Shown: positions 1 to 4,770 of the stretch, piece by piece | Position numbering within the stretch: the stretch's first letter is position 1 | How the letters are laid out: every line of letters begins with the position of its first letter | From: Chersky-267 sp034666965 | Lineage (GTDB): Bacteria; Chloroflexota; Limnocylindria; Limnocylindrales; CSP1-4 | DNA: 8,969 bases | Direction: 5' to 3' | Assembly: GCA_034666965.1 (NCBI GenBank) | Contig: JAXDKT010000030.1 | Coordinates: forward strand, 1-8,969 | The notes under the pieces: model-generated | What the model was told of the DNA's origin: nothing | The model's input: only the letters and a program-made list of their open reading frames with translations | Databases searched by the model: none | Program-made: the position numbers and the translations under genes

Positions 1-91
1 CGGCGGCGCCCCCGGCACAGGCCGCCGCGACGAGTGCGAGGGCCAGGACGGCGACGACCAATGCCGATCGAGCGGCGAGCGTGCGCCTCAT
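1..91 (-). CDS. N-terminus of a predicted lipoprotein (partial)
   Basis: The minus strand from 91 reads an ATG followed by 30 complete codons that run off the left edge. The peptide starts MRRTLAARSALVVAVLALAL, a basic n-region followed by a hydrophobic core, and continues with VAAAC and then AGG. This is a classic lipoprotein signal peptide, with the lipidated cysteine at residue 25. The ATG overlaps the TGA of pyrE as ATGA, so the gene probably belongs to the same transcript and is translationally coupled to pyrE. No strong Shine-Dalgarno is visible. The mature protein is outside the window, so its function cannot be stated; solute-binding proteins are common bearers of such signals, but nothing here shows that. 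The call as a lipoprotein start is fairly secure given the overlap, the signal structure and the reading frame. Confidence 0.72.
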   Translation of the reverse strand, partial: MRRTLAARSALVVAVLALALVAAACAGGAA

Positions 92-807
92 CCCGTCGGC
101 TCGGCCGCGCCGGCCGCGCCCGCCGCGCCGACCGCGCCGGCCGCCCCGGCCGCGCCTGGAACGTCGACCGGCTCGCCGGCCGCGCAGCGCGGGCAGGTCG
201 CCGCGCCGGGTTCGTAGGTCGGCAGGTCCAGGACCCACAGGGCGGTGAGCGGGTAGGCCCGTCCGGTCGAAGGCGACGTCAGCGTCGTCATCCCGCCGGA
301 TCGGTCGACCAGGACGTGGCAGTCGAGGATCTCGCCCCCGGCCGCCTCGACCGCGGGGATCATTGCCAGCAGCGAGCCGCCGGTGGTCAGGATGTCGTCG
401 ACCAGGATCACCCGCTCGCCGGGCTGGATGGTGAAGCCTCGCCGGAACTCCCGCCGGACGAGCCCATCGTCGGCGCGGACCTCCTCGGCGAAGATCGCCC
501 TTGTGCCGAGCTGGCGACCGGTCTCGAAGGCCAGGATCAGCCCGCCGGTCGTCGGCCCCGCGACCAGGTCGACGGTGGCCGCGCCGGACGAGCCGCGGTG
601 CGCAGCGGACCAGAAGCCGCACAGCTCGCTTGTCGCGGCGGTGTCCTGGAGAACCTGGAACTTCTCGAGGTACGCCCCGGAGTGGCGACCGCTCTTCAGT
701 CGGAAGTGGCCGTCCCGGAGCGCCCCCGATCGCCGGAAGAGCTCCTCGGTCCGGCGCGCGGTCGCGGCCCTGGAGGCGCCGTCGATCGCGGCGCGGATCG
801 TGGTCAT
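88..807 (-). CDS. pyrE: Orotate phosphoribosyltransferase
   Basis: PyrE condenses orotate with PRPP to give OMP, the fifth step of de novo UMP synthesis, in the cytosol. The 239-residue product has the SGRHSGAYLEK segment (residues 39-49), the VAGPTTGGLILAFE core (82-95) and the PRPP-binding signature VDDILTTGGS (136-145). A CPRC motif (205-208) followed by AGEP matches the C-terminal CPxCxxG segment seen in thermophile-type OPRTs. The enzyme usually ends soon after that segment. Here it continues as a Gly/Ala-only tail (about residues 218-235). The ATG at 807 is the only clear start; no Shine-Dalgarno precedes it. It lies 55 nt after pyrD, the second-widest same-strand gap in its unit apart from none larger, and its stop overlaps the following lipoprotein start. 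The identification is firm; only the start is mildly uncertain. Confidence 0.95.
   Translation of the reverse strand: MTTIRAAIDGASRAATARRTEELFRRSGALRDGHFRLKSGRHSGAYLEKFQVLQDTAATSELCGFWSAAHRGSSGAATVDLVAGPTTGGLILAFETGRQLGTRAIFAEEVRADDGLVRREFRRGFTIQPGERVILVDDILTTGGSLLAMIPAVEAAGGEILDCHVLVDRSGGMTTLTSPSTGRAYPLTALWVLDLPTYEPGAATCPRCAAGEPVDVPGAAGAAGAVGAAGAAGAAEPTG
103..156 (-). repeat. GC-rich degenerate repeat encoding the PyrE Gly/Ala tail
   Basis: This stretch consists almost entirely of G and C, built from degenerate GGC-GCG-GCC-like nonamers. Read in the pyrE frame it gives repeated Gly-Ala-Ala units (with one Gly-Ala-Val) at residues 218-235. It looks like a slippage-expanded low-complexity extension of the gene end and not a structured domain. 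Confidence 0.7.
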
Positions 808-817
808 GTCGGGCCAC

Positions 818-823
818 AGTCTA
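818..823 (-). promoter_or_regulatory. Possible TANNNT -10 box before pyrE
   Basis: The minus strand reads TAGACT, then 10 nt, then the pyrE ATG. It sits in the 55-nt pyrD-pyrE spacer, and pyrE lacks a visible Shine-Dalgarno. This would allow an internal promoter with a very short leader. The hexamer is short, no -35 element is evident, and it could be chance. Confidence 0.2.
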
Positions 824-862
824 GCGGCAGGTGACGGATCGGCGTGGCGGGCCGGGTGGTGC

Positions 863-1858
863 CTAGGGGCGGTACTCCACGCCCTTGGCCGACGGGGCTC
901 CGGGCTTCCTGGGCAGGGCCGTGCCGACCAGCGGCCGGTAGGACCTCAGGCCACGCCGCTGACACTCCGCCTCGAGGCCGTCGATGAGTCGGACCGGGAC
1001 GGTCGGATCCGCGAAGAGGGCCGTCCCGACCTGGACAGCAACCGCGCCGACGGCCAGGTAGTCGAGCACGTCGGCCAGCTCTGCCACGCCGCCGATAGCC
1101 ACGATCGGGACGTCGACCACCTGGGCCACCTCGTACACGATGCGCAGCGCGACGGGCTTGATCGCCGGACCCGACAGGCCGCCGTAGACGTTGCCCAGCA
1201 AGGGTCGGGTGCGATCGGGCCGGACCGCCATCCCGGACAGCGTGTTGATCGCGCTGATGGCATCCGCTCCGGCCTTGGCGATGGCGCGGGCAATCGGGCG
1301 GACGTCGGCCACGTTGGGCGACAGCTTGACCAGGAGCGGCAGGTCGGTCGCCCGCCGGACCGCGGCGGTGACGGCTCCGGCGGCCTCGGCGTCGATGGCG
1401 AACTGGAGCCCGCCTTTGCCGACGTTCGGGCAGCTGATATTGAGCTCGATCCCGGCCACGCCGGGCACGCCATCGAGCCGCCGGGCGACCTCGACATAGT
1501 CGTCGATCGACTCGCCGGCGACGTTGACGATGACCGGCACCTTCCAGCCGGCCCAGGTCGGGGCGTAGCGCTCGACGACCGCGTCCACCCCGGGGTTCTG
1601 GAGCCCGATCGAGTTGAGCATCCCGGCAGGGGTCTCGGTCACGCGCGGCGTGACGTTGCCGATCCGGGGCTTGAGGGTGGTGCCCTTGCAGCAGATGGCG
1701 CCGAGGCGGTCGACCTCGACGACGTCGCCGTACTCGATCCCGTAGCCGAAGGTCCCCGATGCGACCAGGATCGGATTTGCGAGGCGCAGCCCGGGCGCCA
1801 GCTCGACCGACAGGTCGACCGCGGACGATGGCGGCGCGGACTCTCCCAAGACGCTCAC
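863..1858 (-). CDS. pyrD: Dihydroorotate dehydrogenase, class 1B catalytic subunit
   Basis: This FMN-dependent TIM-barrel subunit oxidises dihydroorotate to orotate. In class 1B enzymes electrons pass through PyrK to NAD+, and the complex is a cytosolic PyrD2-PyrK2. The 331-residue product shows ASGTFGYG (33-40), KGTT with Lys58, the substrate-binding NSIGLQN (82-88), NISCPN with the expected catalytic-base Cys143, VKLSPN with Lys178 (177-182), INT (204-206), GLSGPAIKP (227-235), and the phosphate-binding AIGGV (254-258) and VGTALF. A cysteine in place of the class 2 serine, plus the adjacent pyrK, marks class 1B. I chose GTG at 1858: it overlaps the pyrK TGA as GTGA and has GGGAGG 7 nt upstream. 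The open frame continues to an ATG at 1960, but the extra 34 residues are Arg-rich and lie inside pyrK. Confidence 0.96.
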   Translation of the reverse strand: MSVLGESAPPSSAVDLSVELAPGLRLANPILVASGTFGYGIEYGDVVEVDRLGAICCKGTTLKPRIGNVTPRVTETPAGMLNSIGLQNPGVDAVVERYAPTWAGWKVPVIVNVAGESIDDYVEVARRLDGVPGVAGIELNISCPNVGKGGLQFAIDAEAAGAVTAAVRRATDLPLLVKLSPNVADVRPIARAIAKAGADAISAINTLSGMAVRPDRTRPLLGNVYGGLSGPAIKPVALRIVYEVAQVVDVPIVAIGGVAELADVLDYLAVGAVAVQVGTALFADPTVPVRLIDGLEAECQRRGLRSYRPLVGTALPRKPGAPSAKGVEYRP

Positions 1859-2721
1859 CAGCCGGCCTCCCAATCGAGCTCCTCGGCGGCGAAGACGGGC
1901 CCCTCGCGGCAGACTCGCTGGGGCTGGCCGCTGACGCTCATGACCACGCAGCCGAGGCACGCCCCGACCGCGCAGCCCATGTTCTGCTCCATCGACACCT
2001 GCAGGAACGACTTCCGCCGGGCCGCTGGCGAGCCGATCGGGTCCGCCCGTCCGCCGCCACGCTTGCGACCGAGCTTGGCCACCCCCAGGCGCTCCCGCCG
2101 GCCGGCGGCCAGCCGCGCCAGCGCGGCGAGCATGGCCGGGGGCCCACAGGCAAAGGCCTGATCCGCCCAGCCCTCGTACTCCTTGACCAAGTCCGTCACG
2201 TAGCCGCGCCGGCCGAGCGAGCCGTCATCGGTCGTGACCACGTACTCGACCTCGTCGGGCAGCAGGCTCGAGGGGTAGACCTCGGCCGCGGACGCCGCCC
2301 CGAAGAGGAGCACGACCTGGCGTCCCTCGCGGATCGCCTCATCGGCCAGCATCCGGACGCCGGCGATCCCCAGGCCACCGGCGATCAGGAGCAGGTGCCG
2401 GCTGCGCGGATCGACCTCGAACGGACGGCCCAGCGGGCCGAGCATGTCGACGGTGTCGCCCGTCCGCAGGTGGGTGAACCAGTCGGTCCCGCGCCCGATT
2501 GCCCGGAAGTGGATGGTGACGATCCCGGTCGCCGGATCGATCGTGTTGAACGAGAACGGTCGGCGAAGCACGAGTCCGGAGAGGTCACCGGGGCGAACGT
2601 GGACGAACTGGCCGGCCCGCGAGCCACTGGCCAGCGCCGGGGCGTGGTAGGACTGGAGCCATTGCCGCGGCAGGATCTCGCGACTGTCGACGAGCTCCGC
2701 CGTGGCGAGGCGCATGCTCAC
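1855..2721 (-). CDS. pyrK: Dihydroorotate dehydrogenase electron-transfer subunit
   Basis: PyrK is a ferredoxin-reductase-like subunit carrying FAD and a [2Fe-2S] cluster that moves electrons from PyrD's FMN to NAD+. The 288-residue product has a beta-barrel FAD domain with RRPFSF (53-58), GPLG (95-98), an NAD-binding domain with AGGLGIA (114-120) and ACGPPAML (191-198), then four cluster cysteines C250, C255, C258 and C271 (C-x4-C-x2-C-x12-C). Between ACGP and the cluster, about residues 206-238, lies a basic Gly/Arg/Lys-rich stretch some 25 residues longer than the short linker usual there. The GTG at 2721 overlaps the upstream TGA as GTGA. An in-frame ATG at 2715 is an alternative start two codons later. 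The only GAGG is 13 nt upstream, so translation probably depends on coupling. The downstream stop overlaps the pyrD start. Confidence 0.95.
   Translation of the reverse strand: MSMRLATAELVDSREILPRQWLQSYHAPALASGSRAGQFVHVRPGDLSGLVLRRPFSFNTIDPATGIVTIHFRAIGRGTDWFTHLRTGDTVDMLGPLGRPFEVDPRSRHLLLIAGGLGIAGVRMLADEAIREGRQVVLLFGAASAAEVYPSSLLPDEVEYVVTTDDGSLGRRGYVTDLVKEYEGWADQAFACGPPAMLAALARLAAGRRERLGVAKLGRKRGGGRADPIGSPAARRKSFLQVSMEQNMGCAVGACLGCVVMSVSGQPQRVCREGPVFAAEELDWEAGW
1866..1871 (-). promoter_or_regulatory. Ribosome binding site deciding the pyrD start
   Basis: The minus strand reads GGGAGG, then 7 nt (CCGGCTG), then GTG at 1858. It lies within the last codons of pyrK and supports the GTG over the in-frame ATG at 1960, consistent with coupled translation of the two subunits. 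Confidence 0.7.
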
Positions 2722-3749
2722 GCGCGGTCGACGTCCTCGGTGGGGTTCGCACGGGCCGCCGGCTTGGCCGCGTCGTCATCGTCGTCGTCGTCATCATCAT
2801 CGTCGTCGTCGTCATCGGCGACAGCTTCGGCCGCCTCGTCATCGGCCTCCGCCGCGTCGTCGTCTGCGTCGGCTTCCTCGTCGTCGACGTCGTCCGGCTC
2901 GGACGCGCCCGCTCCCGCGCCGGCGAACTCGGGGGCGACCGAGGGAAAGGCCTCGGCGAGCGCATCGGCCAGGTCGCCAAAGACGTCGGTCGGATCGTAG
3001 AACTCGACGATCTCCTCGTGGCTGACCAGGTTCCGCCATGCGCCCGCGCCGTCGTCGGGGACGACCTCGGCCCGGAACCCCTGGCCGGCTTTGAGGATCA
3101 GGCGCTCGTCGTCATCGTCGACCACCACCACGTCGCCGAGCTTGTGACTGAGGCGGACCGCCACCTCGACGAAGTCGTCGAGCAGACGCGCTTCGGACTG
3201 CTGACTGCGCTCCTGGAAGGACAGCGCGAGGTCGTACAGGCGGCGCGCGGCGGTCTCCTCGTCGGGCGGCTCCGCGGCCAGGTTCTCCTTGGCCGCCCAC
3301 TGATCGGCGGCCTCGGCGTAGGCGTCGTCGAGCCCGACGCCGTCGGTCGCCGGGATGTGGGCAATCTCGAGCAGGTCCTCGGCCCCGGTCGGCTCGGGTG
3401 GCAGACCGGCGGCTTCGCGGGCCGCCTCGGAGAAGGCGGCGTAGAGGTCGGCCGGGTTGTACAGCTCGACCAGCTCGGCCGCCGTCTCGATGACCTCGGT
3501 CTCGCTGACCCACTCCCCGGTGGTGTCGTCGAGATAACGACTCCGGCTGCGGAAGGTCAGATCGGGCGCGATCGACAGGAAGTCCGGGTCGTCGTCGATG
3601 AGGGTCATCCCGCCGAGGGCGGTGATGCGCTCGCCGTTGGTGTCGAGGAAGCGCTTGAGCTGCCCGGTCGCACTGACCAGGAATTCCTTCCGTTCGAGGG
3701 CGGCGTCGGAGGCGAGAGCGCCCAGGAGCTCACTGCGGCTGGCGTCCAT
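2718..3749 (-). CDS. Acidic protein with tandem duplicated domain and poly-Asp tail
   Basis: I do not recognise this 343-residue protein. It has no signal peptide or membrane segment, so it is probably cytosolic. Two halves look homologous: residues about 35-110 (ending LVELYNPADLYAAFSEA) and about 190-267 (ending IVEFYDPTDVFGDLADA) align through FLD/FVE, an ALGG/KLGD turn, a hydrophobic strand followed by DDD(P)D, an FR strand, and the [LI]VE[LF]Y[ND]P motif. The C-terminal ~60 residues are a disordered-looking Asp/Glu/Ala region with 15 consecutive Asp (312-326), ending in a short AAKPAARANP tail. ATG at 3749 is chosen because AGGAGG lies 7 nt upstream; the frame stays open to 3833 without similar support. 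It follows the small gene by 11 nt, and its TGA overlaps the pyrK GTG. That placement suggests a link with the PyrK/PyrD enzyme, but this is inference. Confidence 0.88.
   Translation of the reverse strand: MDASRSELLGALASDAALERKEFLVSATGQLKRFLDTNGERITALGGMTLIDDDPDFLSIAPDLTFRSRSRYLDDTTGEWVSETEVIETAAELVELYNPADLYAAFSEAAREAAGLPPEPTGAEDLLEIAHIPATDGVGLDDAYAEAADQWAAKENLAAEPPDEETAARRLYDLALSFQERSQQSEARLLDDFVEVAVRLSHKLGDVVVVDDDDERLILKAGQGFRAEVVPDDGAGAWRNLVSHEEIVEFYDPTDVFGDLADALAEAFPSVAPEFAGAGAGASEPDDVDDEEADADDDAAEADDEAAEAVADDDDDDDDDDDDDDDAAKPAARANPTEDVDRA
2772..2816 (-). repeat. GAC/GAT trinucleotide repeat encoding 15 Asp
   Basis: Fifteen consecutive Asp codons, ten GAC and five GAT, form a 45-nt in-frame microsatellite near the 3' end of the acidic-protein gene. 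Triplet slippage would change the tract length without changing the frame, so pyrK coupling would be preserved. Confidence 0.92.
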
Positions 3750-3756
3750 CGATCGG

Positions 3757-3762
3757 CCTCCT
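3757..3762 (-). promoter_or_regulatory. Ribosome binding site of the acidic-protein gene
   Basis: The minus strand carries a perfect AGGAGG, 7 nt before the ATG at 3749. It begins inside the TAG stop (3763-3761) of the preceding small gene. This fixes the start and indicates tight packing of the two genes. Confidence 0.8.
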
Positions 3763-4087
3763 ACGGGTGGTATTCGAGATCGGTGCCCATCCGCTCTCGG
3801 AGGAACATCGAGTGATGACGCTCGAAGATCCACTCACCGGCCCGGTGCCCGAGAGCACGGGTGGCTTCGTCCTTCTCGAGCTTGTCGAGCGTGGCGTAGT
3901 CGGGCAGGTCCAACAGGATGACGTTGTCGAAGTCCCAGCCGTGGGCGACGTTGTACCAGCCCAGGAACCTGATCCCGAACTTCTCTTCGTACTCCCTCAC
4001 CTGCTTGGGAAAGATCGTGCGCATGAAGAACTTGAAGAACGGATCGCGGCCGCGGCGCACCGAGAAGTAGGTCGCGAGGACGGGCAC
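3761..4087 (-). CDS. Small protein resembling a dimeric alpha/beta barrel
   Basis: The product is 108 residues and I cannot assign it to a named family. It starts with a strand (VLATYFSV, 3-10), has a helix with an aromatic-rich FFKFFMRTIFP (17-27) and KQVREYEEKFG, a second strand (IRFLGWYNV, 39-47), a third (FDNVILLDL, 53-61), a helix with LDKLEKDEATRALG, and a terminal HHSMFLRERMGTD segment. That strand-helix-strand-strand-helix order resembles ferredoxin-like dimeric alpha/beta-barrel proteins (the EthD/NIPSNAP/ABM type), but the match is by secondary-structure impression only. There is no signal peptide. The start is GTG at 4087, with AGGAGG 10 nt upstream. It lies 37 nt after the two-TM gene and 11 nt before the acidic-protein gene, so it is almost certainly co-transcribed with pyrK-pyrD. 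Confidence 0.82.
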   Translation of the reverse strand: MPVLATYFSVRRGRDPFFKFFMRTIFPKQVREYEEKFGIRFLGWYNVAHGWDFDNVILLDLPDYATLDKLEKDEATRALGHRAGEWIFERHHSMFLRERMGTDLEYHP

Positions 4088-4097
4088 GGGCGACGAT

Positions 4098-4103
4098 CCT
4101 CCT
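4098..4103 (-). promoter_or_regulatory. Ribosome binding site of the small-protein gene
   Basis: The minus strand has AGGAGG (in a longer GGAGGAGG), 10 nt upstream of the GTG at 4087. No better start codon is placed near it, so it supports this GTG as the initiation codon. Confidence 0.65.
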
Positions 4104-4125
4104 CCGACGGCGGCCAGGACGGCGG

Positions 4126-4665
4126 CTATTGTCGCACGGGGCCCGAGCCGGGCGAGTCAGGGCTGGGCGATGACCCGCTATCGGCTGCGCCATCGGGCGA
4201 GGGCTCGGGGAGACCCGATGTCCCCGGGCCGGCCGAAGCGTCCATTGGACCAGCAGCTGCGTCCTCGAGCTGGCCGACGGTCGGGGACCTGGCCGCCAGC
4301 GGCTGGCGACGCCCGCGTCGGTCGGCCGAGACCAGCCGGAGCAGGAAGATGATGGTCTGGCCGCTGACCAGCAGCAGCCCGATGGTGGCCACCAGCAGGA
4401 CCACGGTCACCGCCTCGGGCAGTCGTCCAACGCTCAGCGGAGTGGCCAGGATGAGGACGACCAGGATCACCAGCTGGAACCGGAAGCAGCCCAGCCCGGG
4501 TCCGCGCTCGGAGTCGAGCGGCTGGCCCTTGTACTGGACCGGTCCGAGGTTGACGGCGCCGGTTGGGCGGTGCGGCCCGGTGGCCGCCGCCGGGGTCGGA
4601 CCCGACTGGGTGGGCGGATCGTGCATCGGGGCGGGCGGATCGGGCGTGGTGCTGGGGTCGGTCAC
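4126..4665 (-). CDS. Two-transmembrane hypothetical protein with Pro-rich tails
   Basis: I do not recognise this 179-residue protein. Residues 1-35 are Pro/Thr-rich and disordered-looking. A short GAVNLGPVQYKGQPL segment (36-50) follows, then two hydrophobic helices (about 61-79 and 84-109) with a very short connecting turn, a basic DRRGRRQ cluster (115-121), and a Ser/Pro/Gly/Asp-rich C-terminal tail (about 138-179). The basic cluster right after helix 2 suggests both ends face the cytoplasm in a hairpin. The start is GTG at 4665; ATG at 4626 is an alternative 13 codons later. Neither has a clear Shine-Dalgarno. A TATCGT box 8 nt before the GTG would fit near-leaderless translation. The frame stays open far upstream, but there it is only antisense to the decarboxylase. 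It is likely the first gene of the second minus-strand unit. Confidence 0.7.
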   Translation of the reverse strand: MTDPSTTPDPPAPMHDPPTQSGPTPAAATGPHRPTGAVNLGPVQYKGQPLDSERGPGLGCFRFQLVILVVLILATPLSVGRLPEAVTVVLLVATIGLLLVSGQTIIFLLRLVSADRRGRRQPLAARSPTVGQLEDAAAGPMDASAGPGTSGLPEPSPDGAADSGSSPSPDSPGSGPVRQ

Positions 4666-4673
4666 GAGCGGCA

Positions 4674-4679
4674 ACGATA
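4674..4679 (-). promoter_or_regulatory. Candidate -10 box TATCGT for the downstream pyr unit
   Basis: The minus strand reads TATCGT, then 8 nt, then the GTG at 4665. It matches the TANNNT form seen immediately upstream of leaderless genes in Deinococcus and actinobacteria. The predicted transcript start would be about 2 nt before the GTG. No -35 is evident. Confidence 0.35.
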
Positions 4680-4758
4680 CGGGACAAAGGGCCTCTCGCG
4701 CCGGAGCGCCGCCCGGTGCGGACCGACTTCGTGACGGGTGGCGCCGGGCGTGACCCAC

Positions 4759-4764
4759 TACCAT
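4759..4764 (+). promoter_or_regulatory. Candidate -10 box TACCAT for the decarboxylase
   Basis: TACCAT lies exactly 6 nt before the ATG at 4771, the spacing expected if transcription starts on the A of the ATG. There is no Shine-Dalgarno upstream, which fits a leaderless start. No clear -35 is seen. Confidence 0.38.
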
Positions 4765-4770
4765 CCGGTG

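Larger units (their letters stand above)
4666..4770. promoter_or_regulatory. Divergent intergenic region between two transcription units
   Basis: These 105 nt separate the head-to-head two-TM gene (minus) and decarboxylase (plus), so both promoters should lie here. I see one TANNNT box facing each gene but no convincing TTGACA-like -35 on either strand, and no clear operator palindrome. Confidence 0.6.

Noticed and set aside
808..862. pyrD-pyrE spacer checked for a pyrimidine attenuator or PyrR-type site
   Set aside because: 55 nt is too short for the usual antiterminator/terminator pair, and no stable hairpin followed by T residues is seen.
1859..1960. Upstream extension of pyrD to an ATG at 1960
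   Set aside because: The extra 34 residues are Arg-rich, overlap the conserved PyrK C-terminus, and lack a ribosome site. GTG at 1858 has GGGAGG and a GTGA overlap.
383..2161. 592-codon plus-strand open frame over pyrE, pyrD and pyrK
   Set aside because: It runs antisense to three clear enzymes, has no domain or ribosome site, and has low-complexity composition typical of a GC-rich shadow frame.
2771..2817. Trinucleotide tract considered as a CRISPR-like or structural DNA repeat
   Set aside because: It is a simple in-frame Asp codon run with no spacers and no dyad symmetry.
3018..3815. 265-codon plus-strand open frame opposite the acidic-protein gene
   Set aside because: It is a mirror of the acidic gene: no recognisable motif, no ribosome site, and only regular Val/Gly/Leu/Arg composition.
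3750..3833. Upstream extension of the acidic protein to an ATG at 3833
   Set aside because: The added 28 residues lie antiphase over the end of the small gene, while ATG at 3749 has a perfect AGGAGG 7 nt upstream.
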